From NCBI RefSeq assembly GCF_002874965.1, contig NZ_CP025624.1, positions 1,178,001 to 1,242,000 on the forward strand: a DNA stretch of 64,000 nt, read 5' to 3'. The notes beneath the pieces were generated by a model, which was not told the DNA's origin, searched no databases, and saw only the letters and a program-made list of their open reading frames with translations. Positions 38,625 through 48,383 of the stretch are shown here, in pieces; position 1 is the first letter of the stretch; the number at the start of each line of letters is the position of its first letter. Made by a program: the position numbers and the translations under genes. The stretch is from Pseudomonas sp. NC02. GTDB taxonomy: Bacteria > Pseudomonadota > Gammaproteobacteria > Pseudomonadales > Pseudomonadaceae.

Positions 38625-39914
38625 GTGAGCAAGTCTCTGCAAGCCATTCGTGGCATGAACGACATCCTGCCTGAGCAGACGCCCCTGTGGCGCTACTTCG
38701 AGGGCACTGTCGCGCGCCTGCTGGATAACTACGGTTACAAGCAGATCCGCATGCCGATCGTCGAGTTCACCGAGCTGTTCAAGCGCTCCATCGGTGAAGT
38801 GACCGACATCGTCGAAAAAGAGATGTACACCTTCGAAGACCGCAACGGTGACTCCCTGACCCTGCGTCCGGAAGGTACTGCCGCGTGTGTGCGTGCGGTG
38901 CTCGAACATGGTCTCACCGGCGGTGGCCAGCCGCAGAAGCTCTGGTACATCGGCCCGATGTTCCGCCACGAGCGTCCGCAGAAAGGCCGTTATCGCCAGT
39001 TTCACCAGATCGGCCTGGAAGTCTTCAACCTAGACGGTCCGGACATCGACGCCGAGCTGATCGTGCTGACCTGGCGCCTGTGGGGCATGCTGGGCATCCG
39101 CGATGCGGTCAAGCTTGAACTCAACAGCCTGGGCACCAGCGAATCCCGGGGCCGCTACCGCGAAGCCCTGGTGGAATTCCTGTCGGCCCACCTGGACAAG
39201 CTGGACGAAGACAGCCAGCGCCGCCTGAAAACCAACCCGCTGCGGGTACTGGACACCAAGAACGCCGAGACCCAGGCCGTACTGGTGGACGCGCCGAAAA
39301 TGGCCGACTACCTTGACGACGAGTCCCGTATCCACTTCGAGGGCCTCAAGGCTCGCCTGGATGCAGCCGGTATTCCTTACGTCATCAACCCGAAACTGGT
39401 GCGTGGCCTCGATTACTACAGCAAGACCGTGTTCGAGTGGGTCACCGACAAGCTCGGCGCCCAAGGCACGGTGTGTGCCGGTGGTCGTTACGACGGCCTG
39501 GTCGAGCAGATGGGCGGCAAGCCGACCACCGGCGTAGGTTTTGCCATGGGCATCGAGCGGCTGATCCTGCTGCTGGAAACCCTGGAGCAGGTTCCCGAAG
39601 AAATCTCCCGTCAGGTGGACGTGTACTTCTGTGCCTTTGGCGAGGCGGCCGAACTGGCTGCCCTGGCCCTGAGCGAGAAACTGCGCGACCAACTGCCGAA
39701 CCTGCGCCTGCAAGTCAATGCCGGCGCCGGCAGCTTCAAAAGCCAGTTCAAGAAAGCCGACAAGAGCGGTGCGTTGTATGCACTGATCCTGGGTGATGAT
39801 GAGTTGGCCCAGCAAGTGGTAAGTTTCAAACCCCTGCGTGGTCAGGGTGAACAACAAAGCATTGCCTTTGATGCGCTTGCAGCGCACCTGGCCACCTGCA
39901 TCGTGCAGGGTTGA
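38625..39914 (+). CDS. hisS: Histidyl-tRNA synthetase
   Basis: A 429-aa class II aminoacyl-tRNA synthetase. Motif 2 is at [17 protein letters not shown], the histidine motifs [15 protein letters not shown] and [13 protein letters not shown] are present, and an anticodon-binding domain ends the protein. The start is GTG ([15 protein letters not shown] follows). Confidence 0.98.
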   Translation: MSKSLQAIRGMNDILPEQTPLWRYFEGTVARLLDNYGYKQIRMPIVEFTELFKRSIGEVTDIVEKEMYTFEDRNGDSLTLRPEGTAACVRAVLEHGLTGGGQPQKLWYIGPMFRHERPQKGRYRQFHQIGLEVFNLDGPDIDAELIVLTWRLWGMLGIRDAVKLELNSLGTSESRGRYREALVEFLSAHLDKLDEDSQRRLKTNPLRVLDTKNAETQAVLVDAPKMADYLDDESRIHFEGLKARLDAAGIPYVINPKLVRGLDYYSKTVFEWVTDKLGAQGTVCAGGRYDGLVEQMGGKPTTGVGFAMGIERLILLLETLEQVPEEISRQVDVYFCAFGEAAELAALALSEKLRDQLPNLRLQVNAGAGSFKSQFKKADKSGALYALILGDDELAQQVVSFKPLRGQGEQQSIAFDALAAHLATCIVQG

Positions 39915-39954
39915 AGCTGTCAAACAGCCGATTTAGCGATTAAGGAGTATTGGG

Positions 39955-40596
39955 GTGTCGAGTACTGATGATGACCAGCTGGCCGAGTTCAAAGACTGGT
40001 GGCAGCGCAACGGCAAGCCCCTGGTCACTGGCGGCTTGCTGGCTTTAGTAGTGGTGTTCGGCTGGCAAGCCTGGCACAAGTATCAGGCTAACCAGTCGCA
40101 AGGCGCCTCGATTATCTATCAGCAACTGCTGGAAACCACGCTGACGCCAAACGGCAAGCCTGACCTGGCCCAGGTTGCAGACCTGGCCGGCAAGCTGAAG
40201 AGCGAATTCGGCGGTAGCACCTACGCGCAATACGGCAGCCTGTTCGTCGCAAAAGTTGCGGTCGACAACGGCAAGCTGGATGACGCCGCCTCCGAGCTGA
40301 AAGCCATCACCGACAAGCCGGCCAACCCGACACTGGGTGAAATCGCACGTCAGCGTCTGGCTCAGGTACTGGCGGCACAGAACAAGGCCGACGAAGCACT
40401 GAAGCTGCTCGACGGCGATGCTGACAAGGCATTCCTGGCCACTCGTGAAGAGCTCAAGGGCGACCTCCTGGTCCAATTGGGTCGTACCGACGAAGCCAAT
40501 GCTGCGTACCAAAAAGCCAAGGCGGCGCTGTCTGATGAAGCGGCGGTCGGTGGCTTACAAATCAAGCTCGACGACTTGGCCAAAGGGGATGCGTGA
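39955..40596 (+). CDS. YfgM-like TPR membrane protein
   Basis: 213 aa. It has a short cytosolic N-terminus, one transmembrane helix (LVTGGLLALVVVFGWQAW, about residues 22-40) and a periplasmic TPR domain. E. coli YfgM is an ancillary subunit of the Sec translocon with PpiD. It starts with GTG and lies between hisS and bamB as in E. coli. Confidence 0.92.
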   Translation: MSSTDDDQLAEFKDWWQRNGKPLVTGGLLALVVVFGWQAWHKYQANQSQGASIIYQQLLETTLTPNGKPDLAQVADLAGKLKSEFGGSTYAQYGSLFVAKVAVDNGKLDDAASELKAITDKPANPTLGEIARQRLAQVLAAQNKADEALKLLDGDADKAFLATREELKGDLLVQLGRTDEANAAYQKAKAALSDEAAVGGLQIKLDDLAKGDA

Positions 40597-40597
40597 C

Positions 40598-41740
40598 GTG
40601 ATCCGTTGGAAACATGCAGCATTGCTGGCTCTGGCCGTTTTGGCCGCGGGTTGCAGCAGTAACAGCAAAAAAGAACTGCCTCCGGCCGAGCTGACCAGCT
40701 TCAAGGAAGAAGTGGTCCTGCAAAAGCAGTGGAGCCGCTCCATTGGTGACGGTCAGGGCGATCTGTACAACCTGATGGTCCCGGCGATCGACGGTGACAC
40801 TATCTACGCCGCTGATTCCACCGGTGTTGTGGTCTCCATGGATCGCATGAACGGCGACGTCAAGTGGAAGAAAGACCTCGAACTGCCTGTGTCCGGCGCC
40901 GTTGGCGTGGGTTCTGGCCTGGTGATGCTCGGCACGCTGAAAGGCGACGTCGTGGCACTGGATTCGAGCACCGGTGAAGAGAAATGGCGCGCTCGCGTGA
41001 CCAGTGAAGTGCTCTCGCCGCCTGCTACCAACGGTGACGTGGTTGTCGTGCAGACCCAGGATGACCGTGTGATCGGCCTTGACGCCGCCACCGGTAACCA
41101 GCGCTGGTTGTATGACAGTACGCCGGCGGTCCTGACCTTGCGCGGTACCAGCGGTCCGGTTGTGACCAGCAACCTGGCACTGGCAGGCCTGTCGACCGGT
41201 AAAGTGGTCGCCCTGGACACCCAGAACGGCGTCCCGGCCTGGGAAACCCGGGTCGCGATTCCTCAAGGTCGTTCGGAACTGGACCGCGTAGTGGACATCG
41301 ACGGTGGCTTGCTGCTGTCGGGTGATACCCTTTACGTCGCTACTTATCAGGGCCGTGTTGCGGCGCTGGACGTGCAGAGCGGCCGGATCAACTGGCAGCG
41401 TGATGCTTCCAGCTACGCCGGTGTCGCCCAAGGGTTTGGCAGCGTCTACGTAAGCCTGGCGTCCGGCACCGTTGAAAGTGTCGACGAGCGTTCCACCACT
41501 GCATTGTGGAGCAACGACTCCCTGGCCCGCCGTCAGTTGTCGGCACCGGAAGTGTTCTCCAGCTACGTGGCGGTAGGCGACTTTGAAGGTTACCTGCACC
41601 TGCTGAGCCAGGTGGACGGTCGCTTCGTGGGTCGCGAACGTATCGACAGCGACGGCCTGCGTGCCCGTCCGCTGGTGGTAGGTAACATGCTTTACGTGTA
41701 TGGCAACAGCGGCAAACTGGAAGCGCTGACCATCAAGTAA
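40598..41740 (+). CDS. bamB: Outer-membrane assembly lipoprotein BamB
   Basis: 380 aa. The lipoprotein signal is LALAVLAAGC (Cys19). An eight-bladed beta-propeller follows with repeated PQQ-like motifs such as DSSTGEEKWRARV, DAATGNQRWLYD and DVQSGRINWQRD. It helps the BAM complex insert outer-membrane proteins. The GTG at 40598 is chosen because AGGGG lies 9 nt upstream; an in-frame ATG at 40589 directly abuts that site. Confidence 0.94.
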   Translation: MIRWKHAALLALAVLAAGCSSNSKKELPPAELTSFKEEVVLQKQWSRSIGDGQGDLYNLMVPAIDGDTIYAADSTGVVVSMDRMNGDVKWKKDLELPVSGAVGVGSGLVMLGTLKGDVVALDSSTGEEKWRARVTSEVLSPPATNGDVVVVQTQDDRVIGLDAATGNQRWLYDSTPAVLTLRGTSGPVVTSNLALAGLSTGKVVALDTQNGVPAWETRVAIPQGRSELDRVVDIDGGLLLSGDTLYVATYQGRVAALDVQSGRINWQRDASSYAGVAQGFGSVYVSLASGTVESVDERSTTALWSNDSLARRQLSAPEVFSSYVAVGDFEGYLHLLSQVDGRFVGRERIDSDGLRARPLVVGNMLYVYGNSGKLEALTIK

Positions 41741-41879
41741 TGGTTTGACTATGCTTGGGGTAATTCCCAGGCGGCCCTGCTTCGGCAGGGCATGCGGCGC
41801 TTTCGAGCGCTGCCCCGAGCACCAGCCGCTGCCTTGCAGCGGCTTTTGTATTTTCTGAAATAACGAAGTGGAGAGCCGC

Positions 41880-43349
41880 ATGGTTCCCGTAATCGCCCTG
41901 GTGGGCCGACCGAACGTCGGCAAGTCCACCTTGTTCAACCGCCTGACCAGGACTCGCGACGCCATCGTCGGCGACTTGTCCGGTCTGACCCGTGATCGCC
42001 AATACGGTGAGGCAAAGTGGCAAGGGCGCTCCTACATTATTGTCGACACCGGTGGTATCTCCGGTGACGAGCATGGCATGGACGAAAAGATGGCCGAGCA
42101 ATCGCTGCTGGCCATTGAAGAAGCTGATGTCGTGTTGTTCCTGGTGGACGCCCGCGCGGGCTACACCGCTGCAGACCAGATGATTGGCGAGCACCTGCGC
42201 AAGCGCAACAAGCGTTCCTACGTGGTGGCCAACAAGATCGACAACATCGATCCTGAAATGGCCCGCGCCGAGTTCAGCCCGATGGGCCTGGGCGACGCGA
42301 TCCCGATCGCCGGTGCCCACGGTCGCGGCATCACCCAGATGCTGGAAATCGCCCTGCGCGACTTCCCGCGTGATGACGTGGATGAAGTCGAAGGCGAAGA
42401 AGAAATCGTTGCCGAAGGCGAGGAAGCCAAGCGCATTCCTGGCCCAAGCGAAAAAGACGGTATCAAGATCGCGATCATCGGCCGTCCGAACGTCGGCAAG
42501 TCGACCCTGGTCAACCGCATGCTCGGTGAAGACCGGGTAATCGTCTATGACGAGCCGGGCACCACTCGCGACAGCATCTACATCCCGTTCGAGCGTAACG
42601 ACGAGAAGTACACGCTGATCGACACTGCCGGTGTGCGCAAGCGCGGCAAGATCCACGAAGAAGTTGAAAAGTTCTCCGTGGTGAAAACCCTGCAGGCGAT
42701 CAAAGACGCCAACGTGGTGATCTTCGTCATGGACGCCCGCGAAGGCGTGGTAGACCACGACCTGAACTTGCTGGGCTTTGCCCTGGAAGCCGGTCGCGCC
42801 CTGGTGATTGCGATCAACAAGTGGGACGGCATGACGCCGAGCGAGCGCGACTACGTCAAGGTCGAGCTGCAGCGTCGCCTGTTCTTCGTCGAGTTTGCCG
42901 ATATCCACTTTATATCGGCACTGCACGGTACCGGCGTGGGTAACCTCTACGCCTCGGTGCAGAACTCGTTCAAGTCCGCGGTTACCCGCTGGCCGACCAA
43001 CCGCCTGACCCAGATTCTTGAAGATGCGGTCAGCGAGCACGCGCCGCCGATGGTCAACAACCGTCGGATCAAGCTGCGCTACGCTCACTTGGGTGGTGCC
43101 AACCCGCCGATTATCGTGATTCACGGTAACCAGCTGGAGAAGGTGCCGAAGTCCTACGTGCGTTACCTGGAAAATACCTACCGCCGCGTCTTGAAACTGG
43201 TCGGTACGCCGATCCGTATCGAGTTCAAGGGTGGCGAGAACCCGTACGAAGGTAACAAGAACAGCCTCACCGACCGCCAGGTAAACAAAAAGCGCCGGAT
43301 GATGACGCACCACAAGAAGGCCGACAAAAAGCGCCGCGACAAGCGCTGA
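41880..43349 (+). CDS. der: Ribosome biogenesis GTPase Der (EngA)
   Basis: A 489-aa protein with two tandem G domains, each with its own P-loop GRPNVGKST, NKxD-type motifs and GxxDTAG-like switches, followed by a KH-like domain. It acts in 50S subunit maturation. ATG 41880 is used; an in-frame GTG 12 bp upstream is less likely. Confidence 0.97.
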   Translation: MVPVIALVGRPNVGKSTLFNRLTRTRDAIVGDLSGLTRDRQYGEAKWQGRSYIIVDTGGISGDEHGMDEKMAEQSLLAIEEADVVLFLVDARAGYTAADQMIGEHLRKRNKRSYVVANKIDNIDPEMARAEFSPMGLGDAIPIAGAHGRGITQMLEIALRDFPRDDVDEVEGEEEIVAEGEEAKRIPGPSEKDGIKIAIIGRPNVGKSTLVNRMLGEDRVIVYDEPGTTRDSIYIPFERNDEKYTLIDTAGVRKRGKIHEEVEKFSVVKTLQAIKDANVVIFVMDAREGVVDHDLNLLGFALEAGRALVIAINKWDGMTPSERDYVKVELQRRLFFVEFADIHFISALHGTGVGNLYASVQNSFKSAVTRWPTNRLTQILEDAVSEHAPPMVNNRRIKLRYAHLGGANPPIIVIHGNQLEKVPKSYVRYLENTYRRVLKLVGTPIRIEFKGGENPYEGNKNSLTDRQVNKKRRMMTHHKKADKKRRDKR

Positions 43350-43362
43350 TCCTGATCGGTTG

Positions 43363-43391
43363 AAAAAGGGCTCTTTCGGAGCCCTTTTTTT
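43363..43391 (+). terminator. Terminator after der
   Basis: AAAAAGGGCTC/GAGCCCTTTTT stem with a short loop and a T-tract. Confidence 0.92.
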
Positions 43392-43458
43392 GTGCCTGGC
43401 GGTTGACCCTTCGCGGCATGCAGCTTAAAACTTGGGGCTCACCGCAAGGGGCGCACCG

Positions 43459-44607
43459 ATGATCACCAGCAAGCTGCCGAATGTCGGCACCACCATCTTC
43501 ACCACCATGTCGCAACTCGCTGCCGAAACCGGTGCGCTCAACCTGTCCCAGGGCTTTCCCGACTTTAACGGGCCCCAGGAGTTGCTCGATGGAGTGGGCA
43601 GACACATTGCCCTGGGCCATAACCAATACGCCCCGATGACCGGCCTGCCGGTACTGCGCCAGCAAGTGGCGGCCAAGATCGCCCGCAGCTATGGCGCAAC
43701 GGTGAATGCCGACAGCGAAGTGACCATCACCCCAGGCGCCACTGAAGCGATCTTCTGTGCGATCCAGGCGGTGATCCGCAGCGGTGATGAAGTCATCGTG
43801 TTCGATCCGGCCTACGACAGCTACGAGCCTTCTGTGGAACTGGCAGGCGGTCGCTGCGTACACGTGCAACTGGGCCTGGATGATTTCGCCCTGGACTTCG
43901 AGCAACTGCGCGCTGCGCTGTCGCCGCGCACCCGCATGATCATCCTCAACAGCCCGCATAACCCCACCGGTGCCCTGATCAGCCGTGCCGAGCTGGACCA
44001 GTTGGCCGAGTTGATCCGCGACCGCGACATCTACCTGGTCAGCGACGAGGTCTACGAGCACCTGGTGTTCGACGGTGTGCCCCACGTCAGCGTGCTGGCT
44101 CACGAAGAGCTGTATCAGCGTGCGTTTGTGGTCAGTTCGTTCGGCAAGACCTACCACGTCACCGGCTGGAAAACCGGCTACGTGGTCGCGCCGCCAGCCC
44201 TCAGCGCCGAGCTGCGCAAGGTGCATCAATATGTCAACTTTTGCGGCGTGACCCCGTTGCAGTACGCTTTGGCAGACTTCATGGCCGAACACCCGGAACA
44301 CGTCGAGGAGCTGCCGGCTTTTTATCAAGCCAAGCGCGACCTGTTCTGCGACCTGCTGGAACCGTCGCGTTTCAGCTTTACCCGGGTGGCCGGTACCTAC
44401 TTTCAATTGGTGGATTACTCACAGATTCGCCCGGACCTGGATGACGTCGCCATGTCGCTATGGATGACCCGCGAGCATGGCGTAGCAACCATCCCGGTCT
44501 CGGTGTTCTACCGGAACCCACCGCAAGGCCAGCGCCTGGTGCGACTGTGCTTTGCCAAACGCGAGGAGACGCTGCGTCAAGCAGCCGAGAAACTATGCGT
44601 GATCTGA
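43459..44607 (+). CDS. Methionine/glutamine-type aminotransferase (YbdL-like)
   Basis: A 382-aa fold-I PLP aminotransferase. The PLP lysine is Lys230 in SSFGKTYHVTGWKTGY. The motifs LSQGFPDFNGP, NQYAPMTGLPVLR, NSPHNPTGA and VSDEVYEHLVFDG match the YbdL/kynurenine-glutamine aminotransferase group, which transaminates methionine, glutamine or aromatic amino acids with keto acids. It overlaps the omega-amidase gene by 13 bp, which fits a transamination-deamidation pair. Confidence 0.88.
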   Translation: MITSKLPNVGTTIFTTMSQLAAETGALNLSQGFPDFNGPQELLDGVGRHIALGHNQYAPMTGLPVLRQQVAAKIARSYGATVNADSEVTITPGATEAIFCAIQAVIRSGDEVIVFDPAYDSYEPSVELAGGRCVHVQLGLDDFALDFEQLRAALSPRTRMIILNSPHNPTGALISRAELDQLAELIRDRDIYLVSDEVYEHLVFDGVPHVSVLAHEELYQRAFVVSSFGKTYHVTGWKTGYVVAPPALSAELRKVHQYVNFCGVTPLQYALADFMAEHPEHVEELPAFYQAKRDLFCDLLEPSRFSFTRVAGTYFQLVDYSQIRPDLDDVAMSLWMTREHGVATIPVSVFYRNPPQGQRLVRLCFAKREETLRQAAEKLCVI

Positions 44608-45386
44608 GTGCACTGCCCAACCTGAACATCGCCCTGGTGCAAACCACCCTGGCCTGGCACGACCGCCAGGCCAACCTGGAGCATTTTGAACTGCTGCTGG
44701 AACAGGCCAAGGGTGCCGACCTGATCGTGCTACCGGAGATGTTCACCACCGGTTTCTCGATGGAATCGGAAACCCTCGCCGAGCCTGAAAACGGCCCCAC
44801 CCATCAATGGCTGCAGGCCCAGGCGAAGAAGTACAACGCGGTGATCACCGGCAGCGTGATCATCCAGGCCGCCGATGGCAGCCACCGCAACCGCCTGCTG
44901 TGGGCGCGACCGGATGGTGAGGTGTTGCACTACGACAAGCGTCACCTGTTCCGTATGGCCGGTGAACACGACCACTACACCCCCGGCGAGCGCCAGGTGC
45001 AGTTCGAACTCAAGGGGTGGCGGATTCGTCCGTTGATCTGCTACGACCTGCGATTCCCGGTGTGGAGTCGTGACGCCCAGGACACTGACTTGCTGCTGTA
45101 CACCGCCAACTGGCCGGGCGCACGTCGCCAGCACTGGAACCGTCTGCTGCCGGCACGGGCCATTGAAAACCTGTGCTACGTGGCGGCGGTGAATCGGGTG
45201 GGCACGGACGGCAAGGGCTTTGCCTACACCGGCGACAGCCAGGTCGTGGACTTCCAGGGCGAAAGCCTGCTGAGCGCAGGGGAGGCGGACGGGGTGTTTC
45301 AGGTGTGCCTGGACGCAGCGGAATTGGCGGAGTACCGCACACGCTTCCCGGCGAACCTGGATGCGGACAGCTTTGAGTTCACCTGA
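44595..45386 (+). CDS. Omega-amidase, nitrilase superfamily (YafV-like)
   Basis: 263 aa with the nitrilase triad Glu48 (VLPEMF), Lys115 (YDKRHLF) and Cys149 (LICYDLRFP). YafV/Nit2-like enzymes hydrolyse alpha-ketoglutaramate or alpha-ketosuccinamate, the amide keto acids released by glutamine or asparagine transaminases. The start lies inside the aminotransferase gene, so the two are coupled. The product would be 2-oxoglutarate or oxaloacetate, making the transamination irreversible. Confidence 0.9.
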   Translation: MRDLSALPNLNIALVQTTLAWHDRQANLEHFELLLEQAKGADLIVLPEMFTTGFSMESETLAEPENGPTHQWLQAQAKKYNAVITGSVIIQAADGSHRNRLLWARPDGEVLHYDKRHLFRMAGEHDHYTPGERQVQFELKGWRIRPLICYDLRFPVWSRDAQDTDLLLYTANWPGARRQHWNRLLPARAIENLCYVAAVNRVGTDGKGFAYTGDSQVVDFQGESLLSAGEADGVFQVCLDAAELAEYRTRFPANLDADSFEFT

Positions 45387-45396
45387 AGGATTTTAA

Positions 45397-45500
45397 ATCG
45401 TTCCCACGCTCTGCGTGGGCACGCCTCTTGTGACGCTCCGCGTCACGCTTCGGGACGCGGAGCGTCCGAGCTGCATTCCCACGCGGAGCGTGGGAACGAT
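45397..45500. repeat. Compound palindromic repeat
   Basis: The outer 15-nt arms (45397-45411 and 45486-45500, ATCGTTCCCACGCTC type) are perfectly inverted. Between them are smaller hairpins with TGACGCTCCGCGTCA and GACGCGGAGCGTC cores. A related simple palindrome is at 52225-52257. It lies between the convergent omega-amidase and leuA genes. Confidence 0.85.
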
Positions 45501-45506
45501 CATAAA

Positions 45507-45538
45507 AAAGGCCCCTGGATTCTCATCCCGGGGCCTTT
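45507..45538 (-). terminator. Terminator of leuA
   Basis: AAAGGCCCC/GGGGCCTTT stem with a 14-nt loop and six Ts on the minus strand. Confidence 0.85.
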
Positions 45539-45558
45539 CGCATTTCAGCGGTCAGTGT

Positions 45559-47238
45559 TTATGCCGCTTTCGCTTCCAGCTGGCTCAACGAGCGGTTCAG
45601 CGCGCTGAACACCGCCTTGAAGCTCGCCGTGGTGATGTTTTCATCAATGCCCACGCCATGCACCGGACGCTCACCGTTCACTCGCAGCTCGATGTAGGCC
45701 GCCGCCTTGGCATTGGTGCCGGCGCCAATCGCATGTTCGTTGTAATCCATGATCTCCACACCAATCGGCAGCCCGGCCACCAGCGCTTCCAGGGCGCCGT
45801 TGCCTTTGCCGTGCCAGCGCAGGTTGGTTTCGCCCTGGCCCTTGCCGGAGACTTCAACTTCCACCGAGCTGTTGCCGTTCTCTTCCTGCAAGCGATGGCT
45901 GACCAGCGCGTAAGGAATGTTGGCTTGCAGGTATTCACGCTGCAACAAGCTGTAGATCTGCGCGGCGGTCATCTCCAGGCCCACGCGGTCGGTTTCGGCC
46001 TGTACCACCTGGCTGAACTCGATCTGCATGCGGCGCGGCAAGCTGATGCCGTATTCCTGCTCCAGCAGGTAGGCGATGCCGCCTTTGCCCGACTGGCTGT
46101 TGACGCGGATCACCGCCTCGTAGCTGCGGCCGATGTCGGCCGGGTCGATCGGCAAGTACGGCACTTCCCACAATGCGTCGTCTTTCTGCTGGGTGAAGCC
46201 CTTGCGGATCGCGTCCTGGTGGGAGCCGGAGAAGGCGGTGTGAACCAGGTCGCCGACGTACGGGTGACGCGGGTGCACCGGGATCTGGTTGCACTCTTCG
46301 ACGACTTTGCGAATACCGTCGATGTCGGAGAAGTCCAGCTGAGGGTCGAGGCCCTGGGTGTACATGTTCAAGGCCACGGTGACCAGGTCGACGTTACCGG
46401 TACGCTCGCCGTTGCCGAACAGGCAGCCTTCGACACGGTCGGCGCCGGCCATCAGGCCCAACTCGGTGGCGGCTACGCCGGTGCCACGGTCGTTGTGGGT
46501 GTGCAGGCTGATGATCACGCTGTCGCGACGGTTGATATGACGGCCGAACCACTCGATCTGGTCGGCATAGATGTTCGGGGTGGCGCACTCGACGGTGGCT
46601 GGCAGGTTGAGGATCACCTTGTGCTCAGGCGTCGGGTTCCAGACCTCGATCACCGCGTCACAGACTTCCTTGGCGAACTCAAGCTCAGTGGCGCTGAACG
46701 TCTCTGGCGAGTATTCGAAGGTCCACTGGGTTTCCGGCTGCTGGGCGGCGTATTTGACGAACAGCTTGGCCGCGTTGACCGCGATCGCCTTGATGCCGTC
46801 CTTGTCCTGGTTGAACACGATGCGGCGGAACGACGGCGAGGTGGCGTTGTACAAGTGAACGATGGCTTTCTTCGCCCCGCGCAGGGATTCGAAGGTGCGC
46901 GCGATCAAGTCTTCACGGCCCTGGGTCAGCACCTGGATGGTGGTGTCCTCGGGGATGTGATTGTCTTCGATCAGGGTGCGTACGAAGTCGAAATCGGTTT
47001 GCGACGCAGCCGGGAAGGAGGCTTCGATTTCCTTCACACCGACGGCCACCAGGGTCTTCCAGAAACGCAGCTTTTTCACCGCGTCCATCGGTTCGATCAG
47101 CGACTGGTTGCCGTCGCGCAGGTCGGAACTGCACCAGATCGGCGCGGTGGTGATGGTTTTCGAAGGCCAGGTGCGGTCCGGGATATCAATGGTCGGGAAC
47201 GCGCGGTACTTCGAAGACGGGTCTTTGAGCATGCTCAT
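45559..47238 (-). CDS. leuA: 2-isopropylmalate synthase
   Basis: 559 aa. It condenses 2-ketoisovalerate and acetyl-CoA, the first step of leucine synthesis. The HMGL-like TIM barrel has [15 protein letters not shown] (metal site) and [18 protein letters not shown]. The C-terminal LeuA regulatory domain follows from about residue 420. The ATG is preceded by AAGGA. A leucine leader peptide lies 88 bp upstream. Confidence 0.97.
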   Translation of the reverse strand: MSMLKDPSSKYRAFPTIDIPDRTWPSKTITTAPIWCSSDLRDGNQSLIEPMDAVKKLRFWKTLVAVGVKEIEASFPAASQTDFDFVRTLIEDNHIPEDTTIQVLTQGREDLIARTFESLRGAKKAIVHLYNATSPSFRRIVFNQDKDGIKAIAVNAAKLFVKYAAQQPETQWTFEYSPETFSATELEFAKEVCDAVIEVWNPTPEHKVILNLPATVECATPNIYADQIEWFGRHINRRDSVIISLHTHNDRGTGVAATELGLMAGADRVEGCLFGNGERTGNVDLVTVALNMYTQGLDPQLDFSDIDGIRKVVEECNQIPVHPRHPYVGDLVHTAFSGSHQDAIRKGFTQQKDDALWEVPYLPIDPADIGRSYEAVIRVNSQSGKGGIAYLLEQEYGISLPRRMQIEFSQVVQAETDRVGLEMTAAQIYSLLQREYLQANIPYALVSHRLQEENGNSSVEVEVSGKGQGETNLRWHGKGNGALEALVAGLPIGVEIMDYNEHAIGAGTNAKAAAYIELRVNGERPVHGVGIDENITTASFKAVFSALNRSLSQLEAKAA

Positions 47239-47325
47239 CGGGAAATCCTTTGTCTAGGGGCCGAGAAAAGGCGGCCTGCCGTAAAACTGTTATTGGGGAT
47301 AAAGCGGAAGACGAGGCAGATCGAT

Positions 47326-47403
47326 TCAGCCTGGCAGTCGTGCGCTGACTAGGCACAGGCTGCGGTGCTGGCGGAGCTGAATGAGGGTGTGAGAGGTTTT
47401 CAT
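47326..47403 (-). CDS. leuA leader peptide (attenuator)
   Basis: A 25-codon ORF (MKTSHTLIQLRQHRSLCLVSARLPG) upstream of leuA. It has five leucine codons, including the CTA codon that is rare in Pseudomonas. It resembles leucine leader peptides described for Pseudomonas leuA. A GC-rich hairpin with a T-run (GGCAGGCCGCCTTTT on the minus strand, about 47263-47280) lies between it and leuA and could act as the attenuator. It is too short for standard gene calls. Confidence 0.75.
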   Translation of the reverse strand: MKTSHTLIQLRQHRSLCLVSARLPG

Positions 47404-47558
47404 AGGTCCAACCCTAACCGCCGGGGTGAAAGATGGCAAGCAGTCGGAAAAAATTGAGAGAAGTTCTGCTATTGCTGAGGAAAACGAGATTTTATGGTTG
47501 AGAATTGTGCGTGGGGGTGTTTTGTTTGCGCACCCGTTGCCGGGTGCGCAATTGAGCA
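47404..47558. other. leuA upstream region
   Basis: AT-rich non-coding stretch between the leader and the M23 peptidase stop. It should hold the leuA promoter. I could not identify clear -35/-10 hexamers. Confidence 0.4.
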
Positions 47559-48380
47559 TCAGGGCTGAAACGCGCCGATAAAGATCGCCGGATCCACCCG
47601 TGCGTCGTTCAGGCTGATGTTCCAATGCATATGCGGCCCGGTCGCCCGGCCGGTGGAACCGACCTTGCCCACCACCGCACCACGGGCCAGTTGCTGGCCC
47701 ACGCTCACATCAATCTTCGACATATGGCAGAACATGCTGATAAAGCCCTGGCCATGGTCGACAAACACGGTGTTGCCGTTGAAGAAGTAGTTGCCGGTCA
47801 GGATCACCTTGCCCGCTGCTGGGGTCTTGATGGGCGTGCCGGCGCCCACGGCAAAGTCCAGGCCGGAATGCGGATTCCGCTCCTCGCCATTGAAGAAACG
47901 TCGTACGCCGAACTTGCTCGACAGCGGCCCGTTCACCGGCTTGTCCAGCAGCAGGTTGCTCGGCGTGTTCGGGCTGAAACTGCGATACGCCTTGAGCTGG
48001 ACCGCCAGCTCGCCTTCGATGCGCTTGAGTTGCGCCGGGTCCGGGTTCACCTGGCTCTTGTTCTTCAGGGTGATGTGCTGCTCGGGGTATTTCTTGAAGC
48101 CCACGACAAACGGCAGGTTCTGGCTGCCGCTGGTGATGCGTTGGGTGCCGGGCTTGACCGTCAGCGGGATGCCCACAATCGCCAGCCAGTTGTTTTGCTC
48201 CTTCACCACCAGCACTGGGCGGTTCATGTAGGTGGCTTTGGGCGCCGTGGCCGAAGTGCCGAGGTCGACCACCGCCACGCCACCGGGCACCGGCTTGTTC
48301 AGCAGGCGGGTGATGTAGCTGTCGGCATGGGCGTTAAAGGTCAGGCACAGCAGCATCAACAAACTTAAAAAGCGTGGCAT
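47559..48380 (-). CDS. M23-family peptidoglycan endopeptidase
   Basis: 273 aa with a signal peptide (MPRFLSLLMLLCLTFNAHA). The C-terminal lysostaphin-type domain has zinc ligands His171 and Asp175 (HSGLDFA) and His252 (HMHW), with His219 and His250 as catalytic candidates. It likely cuts cell-wall cross-bridges in the periplasm. ATG 48380 is preferred to a TTG 3 bp upstream. It directly follows xseA on the same strand. Confidence 0.9.
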   Translation of the reverse strand: MPRFLSLLMLLCLTFNAHADSYITRLLNKPVPGGVAVVDLGTSATAPKATYMNRPVLVVKEQNNWLAIVGIPLTVKPGTQRITSGSQNLPFVVGFKKYPEQHITLKNKSQVNPDPAQLKRIEGELAVQLKAYRSFSPNTPSNLLLDKPVNGPLSSKFGVRRFFNGEERNPHSGLDFAVGAGTPIKTPAAGKVILTGNYFFNGNTVFVDHGQGFISMFCHMSKIDVSVGQQLARGAVVGKVGSTGRATGPHMHWNISLNDARVDPAIFIGAFQP

Positions 48381-48383
48381 CAA

